A model generated the notes under the pieces. It had not been told where the DNA came from. It saw nothing but the letters and a program-made list of their open reading frames with translations, and made no database searches. A program made the translations under genes and the position numbers. This document shows, piece by piece, positions 25,964-35,375 of a stretch of 45,880 bases of DNA (positions are counted from its first letter, which is position 1; each line of letters opens with the position of its first letter). Origin of the DNA: Desulfobulbaceae bacterium (GTDB taxonomy: Bacteria > Bacteroidota > Ignavibacteria > Kapaibacteriales > UBA2268); contig JAGXRP010000020.1 of NCBI GenBank assembly GCA_018335795.1, forward strand, positions 1 to 45,880, given 5' to 3'.

Positions 25964-27010
25964 TTACTGCTTCATTTCAACGACGAGCACCTCAGAATAT
26001 GGACTAACAGAGGCTTTGCCCACAGATTTGATGCGGCAAAACAATCTCAAGGGACCTTTTTCATCCGAAACCACAATCGGAATTTCAGAGATGCTCCCAA
26101 TATTAGCCTCAGCATAAGGCTCAACTTTTTGAATAAAGCTTTCGTCTAATGCGATGTCTATAACGTAAGATTCCGCACCGTCAACTCCATCCCAATGCAA
26201 TACACTTTCGCCGTCAGTGCCGATTGACGCCCTTAAATTCGTAGGAGGCGGAATCAGCGTAGTCGTAGAGCGTGGATTGTTTTGGGAAGTATTAATTAGA
26301 TAGTTTGTAAATTTTCCTTCGCCGTTATATTCGAAAATTCTAAAATGATACTCGGCATATTTCAATCCCGTCACCTGTACGTCCAACTTTCCTGTATTCG
26401 GACCGCTGTATAGCACGTGTGTATTAGTGCCAGGGATTAGAGATTGGGGATTGCCAAAAGTAGCATCAGCAAAATATTCGGCTCCGTCGGTAGGCGTGGC
26501 ACCCGGAGCGTTTTCGGAGACTGTAACGAGTACATTGGAGCCGTTTCCGGCTATCCAAAGCAATCCTACATTGTTGTAGCTTTTGTTTTTGAATGCGATA
26601 GCGCGAGCCGGTTGAATAGGCTCTGTATCAAAGGTATTGATTATAATAGAATCAATCTTGGTGATTTTTTTTGATTTTTTGTCGTAAACAATATAATCAA
26701 CGACATATTCAGTAGCGGGTTTAAGATTTTCGATAGCGATATCGTGGGCTTTAGTGCCGGAAAAAGCAATTTTGCCGAAATCGGCTGCTTCAATTTTTGG
26801 CATAGCCACATGCTTAGTCGAATCATAAGTCATCAAAATTTTTGGAGAGTCAAGGTTGCGGAAAGCAAGTGAAATAGCTGTATTAGCCACAGGAGCGACT
26901 GTGACATAAATTTCTTTATCAGTCTGAGCATTAACTATTAGCTGAGCATAGCCAAGACTAAAGTTAAGGCTAAATACAAGGATTATTATACAAAATATTT
27001 TCATTAGCAC
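25964..27010 (-). CDS. Secreted fibronectin type III protein
   Basis: A 348-residue exported protein. The signal peptide is KIFCIIILVFSLNFSLGYAQ (start ATG 27004 is equally good). Three beta-sandwich modules follow: about 25-130 with the Fn3-like phrase IENLKPATEYVVDYIVYD, about 135-250 with VTGLKYAEYHFRIFEYNGEG, and about 255-345. The phrase NNPRSTTTLIPPP near residue 245 mirrors NNPHSFTTLNAIPQPP in the first Fn3 region of the giant protein downstream, so the two share ancestry. It has no T9SS C-terminal domain and would remain periplasmic or be surface-bound by a partner. Function unknown. Confidence 0.8.
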   Translation of the reverse strand: MLMKIFCIIILVFSLNFSLGYAQLIVNAQTDKEIYVTVAPVANTAISLAFRNLDSPKILMTYDSTKHVAMPKIEAADFGKIAFSGTKAHDIAIENLKPATEYVVDYIVYDKKSKKITKIDSIIINTFDTEPIQPARAIAFKNKSYNNVGLLWIAGNGSNVLVTVSENAPGATPTDGAEYFADATFGNPQSLIPGTNTHVLYSGPNTGKLDVQVTGLKYAEYHFRIFEYNGEGKFTNYLINTSQNNPRSTTTLIPPPTNLRASIGTDGESVLHWDGVDGAESYVIDIALDESFIQKVEPYAEANIGSISEIPIVVSDEKGPLRLFCRIKSVGKASVSPYSEVLVVEMKQ

Positions 27011-27246
27011 TTGAATTTGTTTTTAAACGGACAACAAAGATACTAAAAAGAAGTAAACTACCAAATAATATTTTAAATAATTATCCACATTATCGAATTA
27101 TTATTTATACAAGTATCACATAAAAGTTGCAAGCTCAACAACAATTTCCCAAAATAGCAAATATCGGGAAATTGCACTTAAGTAAATTTACTTAGAGAAT
27201 CGTTGGTTTTTCTGACATTTTTTTTAGGAAGAGGCAAAGAAAACTC

Positions 27247-27280
27247 AACACCCCCTAACCCCCTCTTACAAGAGGGGGAA
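27247..27280. repeat. 34-bp palindromic repeat element (intergenic copy)
   Basis: This contains the hairpin CCCCCTCTT / AAGAGGGGG (27259-27278) preceded by ACACCCCCTA. The same 34-bp element, with two mismatches and in reverse orientation, lies inside the coding sequence of the T9SS gene at 41824-41857. A second GC-rich hairpin (CCCTCTCC / GGAGAGGG, 27311-27329) follows. The 27011-27502 gap has no gene; besides these hairpins and the L25 terminator it is AT-rich. Confidence 0.85.
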
Positions 27281-27310
27281 CGGCTTTTGGGGCATTTTTA
27301 TTGTCTTTCT

Positions 27311-27329
27311 CCCTCTCCTTTGGAGAGGG
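27311..27329. repeat. GC-rich hairpin repeat
   Basis: CCCTCTCC, a TTT loop, GGAGAGGG, followed by TCGGGGTGAGG. The context is a purine/pyrimidine-rich dispersed repeat of the same style as the neighbouring 34-bp element. No copy was seen elsewhere in the window. Confidence 0.6.
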
Positions 27330-27443
27330 TCGGGGTGAGGTGATTTGTCTTAAAATTAAGATATTACACTTTTGAAACAACCCCAAAGCGAGCTTGCGAG
27401 CAGCTCATGAAATTTGTAATATTTTTACGATGCAAAATAAAAA

Positions 27444-27469
27444 GCCCCTACTTGAAGAAAAGCAGGGGC
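27444..27469 (-). terminator. Rho-independent terminator after rplY
   Basis: GCCCCTaCTT pairs with AAGcAGGGGC around a short loop. On the minus strand a TTTTATTTTG run follows, 34 bases past the L25 stop codon. Confidence 0.8.
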
Positions 27470-27502
27470 AAAGGGTGTAAATTCTATGAACAGAAATGTA
27501 AC

Positions 27503-28072
27503 TTAGGCAGTAGCTACGCCGCCTCTTGGTTTAGTAACTTGAACGATATTTGTTTCGAGCGGAAGGTCAGTTTCCATATTGCCCAAATCAATATCAGCCA
27601 ATGTAATACTATCGCCCATATTAAGTTTGCTTACGTCAACTTCGAAGGCTTCAATAAGGTCTGAAGGCAAAGAAACGACTTTGACTTTGTGCAAAGTGTG
27701 CATCAACTTGCCACCGAGACGAACACCGATTGCTTGACCAACCAACTTAATCGGTAATTCAACAGTGATTTTTTGACCTTTTTTCAAGCCCAATAAATCA
27801 AAATGTACAATAGCTTCAGTAACAGGGTCGAAAGAAATATCCTTCAAAAGACATTGATAAGGCTCTGCATGTCCTTCGACGTTCAATTGAACAATTTTTG
27901 TGATAGAAGTATAAACAATCGGGCGTAAGTCAATAGGTTTGACTTTAATGCTAATGTTTTCTTCGCCTTTGATGTAATAAACGCCGGTTACATAGCCATC
28001 GTTACGAGCGGCTTTGGCACCTTTCTTCCCTGTATCGCGGGTTTTAGCGTTTAAAGTAATTTCTTGCATCAT
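27503..28072 (-). CDS. rplY: 50S ribosomal protein L25 (Ctc form)
   Basis: A 189-residue two-domain L25/Ctc protein that binds 5S rRNA in the large subunit. The N-terminal L25 domain (about 1-92) starts with EITLNAKTRDTGKKGAKAARNDGYVTGVYY, and the C-terminal TL5/Ctc beta domain (about 95-180) contains GVRLGGKLMHTLHKVKV. Length and order match the long form found in Bacteroidota. It lies 28 bases downstream of prs on the same strand, the frequent prs-rplY pairing. Start 28069 (second Met) is equally possible. A terminator follows. Confidence 0.95.
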   Translation of the reverse strand: MMQEITLNAKTRDTGKKGAKAARNDGYVTGVYYIKGEENISIKVKPIDLRPIVYTSITKIVQLNVEGHAEPYQCLLKDISFDPVTEAIVHFDLLGLKKGQKITVELPIKLVGQAIGVRLGGKLMHTLHKVKVVSLPSDLIEAFEVDVSKLNMGDSITLADIDLGNMETDLPLETNIVQVTKPRGGVATA

Positions 28073-28100
28073 AATATTAAATCCTTTATTATCTTAATTC

Positions 28101-29039
28101 TTATCTTTCAATCTCGAAAAGTGATGAGATAGACCTGTTGTCATGAGTACGAATAATCGCTTCAGCAAGCAATTCGCCGACTGTGACAACTTGAATCTTT
28201 TCCGATTCTCTCCACAAAGGTATGGAATCTGTGACGAAAACTTTTTTGACAGCTTCGCTGGATTCGATTAAATCAATCGCATTGCCCGAAAAGACGGGAT
28301 GAACAGTAATACCGTATATATCGAGAGCCCCTTTGTTTTTCAATGCTTCCGCACATTTCACAAAAGTCGAACCGGTGTCAATCATATCGTCCACAATTAT
28401 TGCATTTTTGCCTTCAACGTCACCGATAATATTGATAATTTCGGATACATTATGAGCAGGACGACGTTTATCGAGCAAAACCAAATCCGTATTCAATCTT
28501 TTCGCATAAGAGCGAGCAGTTTTTGCTCCGCCAACGTCCGGCGCTACAACAATCAAATTATCAAGGTTCATTTTGCGAAAAGCCCTGATTAGCACAGGCG
28601 AAGCGTACAAGTGGTCGAGCGGAATGTCGAAGAATCCTTGTATTTGCGACGAATGTAAATCAATCGTAATGACCCTATCGGCACCAGCACGAGTAATCAA
28701 ATTAGCCAACAATTTGGCAGTGACTGAAACACGCGGCTGGTCTTTGCGGTCTTGTCTGGCATAACCGAAATACGGAATAACAGCCGTAACACGCTTAGCG
28801 GAAGCTCTTTTCGCAGCATCAATCATAATTAGCAACTCCCAGATATTATCTGCGGGTGCGAAAGTAGATTGAATCAAGAATAAGTCAACTCCGCGGACAT
28901 TTTCCTCGAATTTGACCCATATTTCCCCATCGGAGAAATTGCGGATTGTAGTTTCGGATAAATCAATGCCAAGGTGCCCTGCAACTTTGTTGGAGAGCCC
29001 AATGTTCGACCTGCCGGACGCTACTTTGAAATCATGCAT
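28101..29039 (-). CDS. prs: Ribose-phosphate pyrophosphokinase (PRPP synthetase)
   Basis: A 312-residue enzyme that makes PRPP from ribose 5-phosphate and ATP for nucleotide, His, Trp and NAD synthesis. The class I signatures are complete: FSDGEIWVKFEENVRG near 35-50, YFGYARQDRK with the ATP-binding region near 94-103, DLHSSQIQGFFDIP near 127-140, and the PRPP loop VDDMIDTGST near 217-226. The length equals the family norm. It is followed by rplY in a short operon and preceded by tRNA-Gln. Confidence 0.97.
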   Translation of the reverse strand: MHDFKVASGRSNIGLSNKVAGHLGIDLSETTIRNFSDGEIWVKFEENVRGVDLFLIQSTFAPADNIWELLIMIDAAKRASAKRVTAVIPYFGYARQDRKDQPRVSVTAKLLANLITRAGADRVITIDLHSSQIQGFFDIPLDHLYASPVLIRAFRKMNLDNLIVVAPDVGGAKTARSYAKRLNTDLVLLDKRRPAHNVSEIINIIGDVEGKNAIIVDDMIDTGSTFVKCAEALKNKGALDIYGITVHPVFSGNAIDLIESSEAVKKVFVTDSIPLWRESEKIQVVTVGELLAEAIIRTHDNRSISSLFEIER

Positions 29040-29066
29040 CTTAAAATAGACCTTACGATAAAAAAG

Positions 29067-29138
29067 CTGGGACGGCAGGATTCGAACCTGCGAATGGCGG
29101 ACCCAAAACCCGCTGCCTTACCACTTGGCGACGTCCCA
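29067..29138 (-). tRNA. tRNA-Gln (UUG)
   Basis: The 72-nt cloverleaf on the minus strand has acceptor stem TGGGACG/CGTCCCA with discriminator G, D-loop CCAAGTGGTAAGGC, anticodon loop TTTTGGG giving anticodon TTG, and T-arm GGTTCGAATCC. The CCA end is not encoded. It lies 27 bases upstream of prs. Confidence 0.96.
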
Positions 29139-29188
29139 GTATCCTATTACATTTAATAGGAATACAAAAATAATAGGTTTTTCGGAAT

Positions 29189-29854
29189 CTACAAAATATT
29201 TTCTTTAATATTTTGAAAATTTTTCGGTGGTAATGACCGAATCATAGACAAAATGAAATTGGCAGATTGGCTCAAATCCTTGATTGTGCCGTTGTTTTCG
29301 ATAGTGAAATCAGCCATTGAAATTAAATGTTCTTTAGAAGTTTGGGAGCTCATTCTTTTTCGGATTTCACTCTCATTCATTCCACGACTTTCAATTAATC
29401 GCTTGATACGAAGCTCGTCATCAGCCACCACCGCGATTATATAGTCAAATCCCTCGTCAATTCCGGCAGAATAAATCAAGGCACTTTCGACAAAAATAAC
29501 GCTTGCACCCGATTCGTGCAGCTCTTCGATTTTGGTAATCATCTCATCTATCACGGGCGGATGGACGATTCTGTTCAGTCGTTCGAGCTTTTCGTTGTCA
29601 TCTCCAAACACGATAGCGCCAATAAATTGAGCATTGAGTTTGCCGTCTATGAATGATTCATCGCCAAATTCATCTCTTATAGCAATGCTAACTTCGGGGC
29701 GCTCAGCCATGACAGTTTTAGCCAAATCATCCGTATTTAGCACAACAAAACCGTGTTCGGCAAATATTGATGCTACTGCAGACTTGCCAGAACCTATTCC
29801 TCCTGTCAGTCCGATAACAAGCAAATTGTTATTTTCGACGCTATTATCTTCCAT
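29189..29854 (-). CDS. coaE: Dephospho-CoA kinase
   Basis: A 221-residue kinase for the last step of coenzyme A synthesis. The P-loop GLTGGIGSGKS lies at about 15-25, the substrate motif LNTDDLAK at about 39-46, the lid/CoA region RLNRIVHPPV at about 91-100, and VESALIYSAG at about 120-129. The extra acidic N-terminal dozen residues and the short Lys-rich tail are variable in the family. It lies seven bases downstream of the DUF4412-like gene, so it is probably co-transcribed. Confidence 0.95.
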   Translation of the reverse strand: MEDNSVENNNLLVIGLTGGIGSGKSAVASIFAEHGFVVLNTDDLAKTVMAERPEVSIAIRDEFGDESFIDGKLNAQFIGAIVFGDDNEKLERLNRIVHPPVIDEMITKIEELHESGASVIFVESALIYSAGIDEGFDYIIAVVADDELRIKRLIESRGMNESEIRKRMSSQTSKEHLISMADFTIENNGTIKDLSQSANFILSMIRSLPPKNFQNIKENIL

Positions 29855-29861
29855 TTTTGGC

Positions 29862-30785
29862 TTATCTGCCCATATTTCCGAGATTCATAACTGTATATCC
29901 TTTGGTAGATATACTTGATTTTTTGTTGAGATTCAATTCTGTAACTCTCATTATAGATTTGGTTTTTTCGCCTTTCAAAGTTGTTTCAGCTTCTAACACA
30001 AATCCGTCCTTGATAGCACTGTATGTTGCATTTTTCTTCTTTTGCTGAGCTTGCATAAAGCTGAAAGCTTTGAATGTACTCATCTTAATTTCATGGCTTA
30101 TCCATGCGTCAGTAGTGCCGTCTTCGGTTTCGATGATATAATTATCGCAAATGTAGCCCAAAATTGACTTTGTTTTACCGGTCTTATTAATTATTAAATT
30201 ATCCATCTTATCATCAACAAGCGAATCTGCCAATCCATCAATTCCATCAAGGCTCATAACCAACGCCATTCCTGAATTGCCGCTTTGGGTAAGAGTAATC
30301 ATTGATTTCAATTCACTATCGAAAACAATGAATGTTTTGTCTTCTTCGTCAACTTTCTTGCCGTCGGCTTCCAACATTTGCATACCAATATTGTCGCCGG
30401 ATTTGTCAAGGTGCATAATCATTTTGGCTTCAATTTTACTCTTATCACCACTCACAGTTGCAGTTTCCATAGAGAAGGAGCCGTCAAAATTGTAATTTTC
30501 GGGCAATTTGACATCCCCACCTCCACCAAACATTTTGCTCATCATACGGGCAGTTGCGGCATCGGGGTCTTCGTCTTGCTTTTTGGATTCTTCTTTGTTT
30601 TCCATCGAATCTTCAGCCTCGTCTAATCCTTCGTCAATCTTTTCATCCATCTTTTTTTCGATTCGTTCTTCGGTTTTCTTCGTAGCACTTTCAACCGCCT
30701 TTTCCTTCAACTTGTTAAGAAATCCTTGAGCACATGCATCAGTCGTGATAAGTGCAAAAGCACATAGTAGAATTAGTAGTTTCAT
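29862..30785 (-). CDS. Exported DUF4412-like protein
   Basis: A 307-residue protein with a signal peptide (MKLLILLCAFALITTDACAQG; the DAC could also be a weak lipobox). A charged helical stretch follows (KLKEKAVESATKKTEERIEKK, about 25-65). Then comes a beta-rich domain (about 90-300) of the kind annotated DUF4412 in Bacteroidota: repeated MxxDKSG/MTLTQSG strands, KTGKTKSILGYICDNYIIE and DAWISHEIK. ATG 30785 is chosen because it places the signal peptide at the start; ATG 30821 would add 12 polar residues. Function unknown, probably periplasmic. Confidence 0.75.
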   Translation of the reverse strand: MKLLILLCAFALITTDACAQGFLNKLKEKAVESATKKTEERIEKKMDEKIDEGLDEAEDSMENKEESKKQDEDPDAATARMMSKMFGGGGDVKLPENYNFDGSFSMETATVSGDKSKIEAKMIMHLDKSGDNIGMQMLEADGKKVDEEDKTFIVFDSELKSMITLTQSGNSGMALVMSLDGIDGLADSLVDDKMDNLIINKTGKTKSILGYICDNYIIETEDGTTDAWISHEIKMSTFKAFSFMQAQQKKKNATYSAIKDGFVLEAETTLKGEKTKSIMRVTELNLNKKSSISTKGYTVMNLGNMGR

Positions 30786-30930
30786 TGCATTACCTTTGAT
30801 ATTATGTTCAGAAAATGTCATGTAAAAGATGTTTTCTGAAACGATAATAACGTTTATTATTGTAAATATGAAAAATGGAAATAATTTAAGAAAAATAAAA
30901 GAAAATACATTCTATTTCTAAAATTTTTAT

Positions 30931-30938
30931 TATTTTTG
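30931..30938 (+). promoter_or_regulatory. Possible -7 element for the HRDC gene
   Basis: TATTTTTG matches TAnnTTTG and lies 80 bases upstream of the ATG at 31019. The upstream -33 part is not clear. Confidence 0.3.
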
Positions 30939-31018
30939 TACTTTTTTAATTAAAATTGAAAAAGAATACTAAAAGTTTTTTGAAGATAATACAAAAGTAA
31001 AGGCAATAGGCTCAAGTT

Positions 31019-31582
31019 ATGGAAGCACCAGATGCAGAATTCGTATTTTCACGATTAGTAATACTGAGAAGAGATATAGCTGAAATTGCCGGTGTAGTAC
31101 CGCGCGGAATCATTAGCGATACAGCGCTCCGAAAAATTGCCACAGCTATGCCGAATTCGGAAATTGATTTGAAAAAAGTAACCGGCTTGAGTCAAATTTT
31201 TGTCCAAAAATATGCAAAAGTTTTTTTGCAGGAATTAAAGAAAATTCGAACCCAACCCAAAGAGCACAAAGTGTCCAAATTGGCACAAGACACTTTGACC
31301 ATGATACAACAGGGATACACATTTGACGATTTGCAAAAGCGCCTTTTTGGCGGCAATAAGACTATGGCGGCTAATTGTATAGTCGAATTGCTCGAAGCTG
31401 ACCATTATATTAGCAGAAAATTAATTTTAGATGAAAAGATTTATACAAAAGTTAAAGCCGCATACAAAAAGAATGCTGCGATTACGACTAAGGAAATTCA
31501 AGCTAAGTTTGAAGAAGAGATAGATAAGTCTATTATCAAGATGTCTGTTTCATTTGTCCGTTTCGAACTCCGCCACTCCTAA
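31019..31582 (+). CDS. HRDC domain plus RecQ C-terminal helical (HTH_40-like) protein
   Basis: A 187-residue protein without a helicase core. Residues about 10-75 match an HRDC nucleic-acid-binding domain (RRDIAEIAGVVPRGIISD, then ALRKIATAMPNSEIDLKKV, then FVQKYAKVFLQEL). Residues about 85-180 resemble the helix-turn-helix module at the far C-terminus of some RecQ helicases (TLTMIQQGYTFDDLQKRL, ADHYISRKLILDEKIY). It looks like the tail of RecQ standing alone, so it may be a DNA-binding adaptor. The start is clean and the upstream region is non-coding, so it is not obviously a truncated recQ. It overlaps its convergent neighbour by four bases. Confidence 0.75.
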   Translation: MEAPDAEFVFSRLVILRRDIAEIAGVVPRGIISDTALRKIATAMPNSEIDLKKVTGLSQIFVQKYAKVFLQELKKIRTQPKEHKVSKLAQDTLTMIQQGYTFDDLQKRLFGGNKTMAANCIVELLEADHYISRKLILDEKIYTKVKAAYKKNAAITTKEIQAKFEEEIDKSIIKMSVSFVRFELRHS

Positions 31583-31836
31583 GATTTTGATAATAGTATT
31601 CTTATCAACTTTGCTAATTCCTCAATAGATTTTGATTTTGTAACTTTCGAGAAATGATTCACTGTGCTTTTTAGCTTAGTGTTGTTCTGCATTTCGCTCA
31701 GGAAAGTACGCCTTAATGCAATCAGAGCCTTGTTGGTGAGTTCTTCGTGACGCAAGTGGTCTGCAGAAGTCTCATGCCTGTAGCGTTCAATTTCTTGATA
31801 AGTAAATGGATAATATGTAGTCTTCTTTTTTGACAT
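31579..31836 (-). CDS. 85-residue basic protein, unknown
   Basis: A short lysine-rich protein beginning MSKKKTTYYPFTYQEIERY and likely all helical (HLRHEELTNKALIALRRTFLSEM, then EELAKLIRILLSKS). No family is recognised. It is convergent with the HRDC gene with a 4-base overlap of the stops. The 380-base region upstream (31837-32218) is AT-rich, contains no other gene, and must hold this gene's promoter and that of the aminopeptidase. Confidence 0.5.
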   Translation of the reverse strand: MSKKKTTYYPFTYQEIERYRHETSADHLRHEELTNKALIALRRTFLSEMQNNTKLKSTVNHFSKVTKSKSIEELAKLIRILLSKS

Positions 31837-32218
31837 TTCTGAGAAATTAAGATTTAACCGGTTTCATATTGCTAAAATAATCATTCTTGTTCAATAATCT
31901 CGTTTAGTATTATTTGCAATTCAAAACATTATGTAAAAAAGGATAATATCAAGGACAAAGTCAAAAGCTACATATATTTTAACCATAACGAAAACTTCTA
32001 ATTAATTGTTAAATCTTAACATTTCTAAAGTATATATTTTTTTTAATTTTCCCAAAAAGCACACAGACTTGATACAAATTTTGCTCTGCTATTTTTTCAA
32101 AAAGATGTACTACGTCAAACAAATTTATTGAAATTCAAGTCGGCGATGATTCTTAATTTGAAATCTATGATTAAATTGCATACACACATTTTGTAATTTT
32201 ATAAAATTCAAATAAATC

Positions 32219-34609
32219 ATGAAAATCATATTCGTTACAGTTGTATTCTTAGCTTTTTGCACCGAAATCATTGGTCAAACAAATCCCAAAAGCGAGTCCT
32301 ATCCGTTCGACGCTTATAAACAGCCTGTGGATATGACCGTTGACATAATTCACCTCAAAGGCGAGCTCAAAATCGAACCTGTCAGTCAAGTTGTTGATGG
32401 TATTGCGACTATGTCATTCCGCACATTACGCCCTCGTGTTGATTCTCTGATATTCCATAGTCCCGAAATCGAGATTAAATCGATCAAAATCCAAAATGAA
32501 AGCATAGATTTCAAAATCGTGGGCACTCAAACAATTGCATACCCAAAGGATAATTTGGATTATCAAGGCATATATGAAATGGTAATAGATTATCGTGCTA
32601 CACCAACTGAAGGGCTTTATTTCACAGGTTGGAAAGACCCGAGCGACCGAATGAGAAAGCAAATTTGGGCACATAGCCCCGGAAATTGGATGCCATTTAT
32701 TAATCAAAAGCATGACATATTGACAAGTGAATTCATCGTCACATTCGATTCGAAATACAAAGTCTTTTCAAACGGTGATAGATTGATGGAGCGTGATAAC
32801 GGCAATGGCACCAAAACATGGCATTATAAATTGGATAAACCGCACGTTGTTTATTTGATTTGCCTTGTGATTGGCGAATACGACTATCGCACATTGCATT
32901 CTAAAAGCGGAGTTCCCCTCGAATTATGGTATTACCCCGACTTGGAAGACCGTTTTGAAACTACCTATATGCACATGGAAGCAATGGTTGATTATTTTGA
33001 AGAGGAAATCGGAATCAAATATCCTTGGAACATATACAGGCAAGCACCTCTGAACAATTATCTTTATGGTGGTATGGAAACCACCACGGCAACCGTATTT
33101 GGCGATTACATGTACATTGACCCACAAGCTTGGTGGATGAGGAATTACGTAAATGTCAACGTGCACGAGCTAAATCATCAGTGGTTCGGCAATTTAATAT
33201 CGCATCTGAACAATAAGCACGTTTGGCTCACTGAGAGCTTTGCAACATACTATGCTAAAATTTTTGAGCGTGAAATTTTCGGCGAAGATTACTACCAATG
33301 GGAGCGAGTTAAAGAATACGAACGAACAATGAATGCCGCGAAAGTGAACGATTTGCCCGTCGGACATTCTCAGGGCGGCACAGACAGATGGTATCCCAAA
33401 GGCTCGCTTGTATTGGATATGATGCGAAATTTCATGAGTGATACTTTGTTCCGAACTGCATTCAAATATTACGCCGAGCAACATTCGCACAAAGTTACGG
33501 AGACATATGATTTGCTCAAAGCTATTCGCGAATCCACCGGGATGGCATTGGATTGGTTCTTCGACCAATGGATTTTGCGTGGGGGAGAGCCACATTTTCA
33601 ATTCAAATGGGATTATACAAAATCAAGCGATGGAGCGAATGTCATTCGTTGCGATATTGCTCAAATCCACCCGAGAAGCGAACTAATCGGTTATTTCAAA
33701 GTGCCTTTGCAACTCGATGTTTACTACAAAGACGGCAAATTTGAGTCGTTCAATACTTGGGTTGATTCCAATTTAGTGAGTGATTTCCCCGTCCGAGAAA
33801 AGCCCCTTTTCGTTGTGTTTGACCCGGAGCGGAAAATATTGAAAAAGCTCACCAACATTCGTGATATTGAGCAAATTAAATTGCAAGCGCTAATGGCGAA
33901 AAACATGATTGACCGCTATGATGCAGTGCTGGAATTGGATAAATTCCCGATTGAAGATAAGCGAACAACATTGCACAAAGCATTCAAACAGGAGAAATAT
34001 CATTTGGTAAAGAGTGAAATCATTCGCCAAATCGCAAATGACGACAAATCGTATGATATTTTTGTTCAAGCGATTAATTCCGGAGATGAGTGGGTAGTTC
34101 GGTCAGTTGTTACAAACATAACCCAAGTACCGCAAAAACTCGAAAAAGAGTATCGGAAAATACTCAAAGATTCTTGCTATATCAATGTCGAAAAATCTTT
34201 GGAAAATCTGACAAAATCATTCCCGGACAATGATTATCTGACACAGACAAAAGAAGAAATCGGGTGGCGAGGCAAAAATATTCGTATCAAATGGATTGAA
34301 TTGGCAATTTCAAAAGGGCAACAAGAATATACGGCAGAATTGGTGGATTATACAAGCATCAGCTTCGATTTTGAAACTCGCATAAACGCATTCAATGCCT
34401 TGCTAAATTTGAATTATTACGACCGTCACGTAGTCTCAAACCTTATTTCCGCCTATTTAGATTGGCAATTCAAATTGAGCAATGCCGCAAAGGAAGTAAT
34501 GCAAAAATTCGCAGAAAACGAAAAATTCAAAACAGCAATCTCCAACTTCTTAAAACAACAAAACTTCACGGAGAAGGAGCGGGCGAAGGTAGAGAAGTTA
34601 GGCTTATAG
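32219..34609 (+). CDS. M1-family zinc aminopeptidase, exported
   Basis: A 796-residue peptidase with a signal peptide (MKIIFVTVVFLAFCTEIIGQ). An N-terminal beta-saddle follows (about 35-230), then the catalytic thermolysin-like domain with GGMET near residue 286 (the GxMEN exopeptidase motif) and the zinc site HELNH (316-320) with E339 (WLTES). The C-terminal 300 residues are helical HEAT-like. It removes N-terminal residues from peptides, probably in the periplasm or at the outer membrane. T in place of N in the GGMET motif is a minor change. It runs convergently with the type II R-M pair. Confidence 0.95.
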   Translation: MKIIFVTVVFLAFCTEIIGQTNPKSESYPFDAYKQPVDMTVDIIHLKGELKIEPVSQVVDGIATMSFRTLRPRVDSLIFHSPEIEIKSIKIQNESIDFKIVGTQTIAYPKDNLDYQGIYEMVIDYRATPTEGLYFTGWKDPSDRMRKQIWAHSPGNWMPFINQKHDILTSEFIVTFDSKYKVFSNGDRLMERDNGNGTKTWHYKLDKPHVVYLICLVIGEYDYRTLHSKSGVPLELWYYPDLEDRFETTYMHMEAMVDYFEEEIGIKYPWNIYRQAPLNNYLYGGMETTTATVFGDYMYIDPQAWWMRNYVNVNVHELNHQWFGNLISHLNNKHVWLTESFATYYAKIFEREIFGEDYYQWERVKEYERTMNAAKVNDLPVGHSQGGTDRWYPKGSLVLDMMRNFMSDTLFRTAFKYYAEQHSHKVTETYDLLKAIRESTGMALDWFFDQWILRGGEPHFQFKWDYTKSSDGANVIRCDIAQIHPRSELIGYFKVPLQLDVYYKDGKFESFNTWVDSNLVSDFPVREKPLFVVFDPERKILKKLTNIRDIEQIKLQALMAKNMIDRYDAVLELDKFPIEDKRTTLHKAFKQEKYHLVKSEIIRQIANDDKSYDIFVQAINSGDEWVVRSVVTNITQVPQKLEKEYRKILKDSCYINVEKSLENLTKSFPDNDYLTQTKEEIGWRGKNIRIKWIELAISKGQQEYTAELVDYTSISFDFETRINAFNALLNLNYYDRHVVSNLISAYLDWQFKLSNAAKEVMQKFAENEKFKTAISNFLKQQNFTEKERAKVEKLGL

Positions 34610-34619
34610 TTAATTAAAG

Positions 34620-35375
34620 CTATTCAACATCGAATAATTCAGCGGGATTAATTTTAAACTGAAGCATATTCGCTGTGTTTCTTCCGCCATCACCACCTTT
34701 CCTTTGCATCGTGATTCTACCAATTCTAAAATTATTTCTACTAGAAATACAAATTTCTCCATTCCCGAAATAATTCATACAAAAATTCATAGGTTTGAGT
34801 ACCCAACGAGCATTGGTATCAACTTTTTGTGCTACAAGCATCCATTCAGCAGCAAATTTACCTTGTCCTTTCAATATGTCAGCAACAATAAGAGCTTGAT
34901 TTTTCTTAATCCACTTTATTAATAAGTCTTGTTCTTTTGTAGAAAATTCATTCGCAAACATTCTTCGTTTATCAATCGGATCCTTAATGTTTGGTTTTAT
35001 TTCACCGGAATATCTTTTGAGAATATCAACTACTCTATCCGGTATTTTCCACATCTCTTTATATTTATCAATCCAGCGTTTATCAATTTGATTAAATCCT
35101 TTTGGGTTACTGACTAATTTTACTTGAAGATTTTGAACATCCAACACTTTTATCATCTTAATTGTAACCTGCACCTGAACATCAGTTTTGGAACCACTGA
35201 TTTTAACAGCTTCCACATACTCAATTTCCGATAATTCATATTTCATAAGAACTAACCATTTCTGCGCATCTTTGTCCTTTTTCCAATCGTTAAATTTACG
35301 GACAATATCGTCTTCGTTTTTGAATCCTTCTTTAGCAGTTAGAGAGCCTTTGTCAGCAGGGGTCATATTAAACAT
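34620..35375 (-). CDS. Type II restriction endonuclease (inferred)
   Basis: A 251-residue protein overlapping the methyltransferase gene by eight bases and downstream of it. That position and size suggest the cognate endonuclease. A PD-(D/E)xK-like pattern is visible: D65 in GSKTDVQVQV and Q84-V-K86 in NLQVKLVSN. The C-terminal half has a conserved-looking block (AAEWMLVAQKVDTNARWVLK, then GRITMQRKGGDGGR) that probably contacts DNA. The family cannot be named from sequence alone and the target is unknown. Confidence 0.7.
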   Translation of the reverse strand: MFNMTPADKGSLTAKEGFKNEDDIVRKFNDWKKDKDAQKWLVLMKYELSEIEYVEAVKISGSKTDVQVQVTIKMIKVLDVQNLQVKLVSNPKGFNQIDKRWIDKYKEMWKIPDRVVDILKRYSGEIKPNIKDPIDKRRMFANEFSTKEQDLLIKWIKKNQALIVADILKGQGKFAAEWMLVAQKVDTNARWVLKPMNFCMNYFGNGEICISSRNNFRIGRITMQRKGGDGGRNTANMLQFKINPAELFDVE

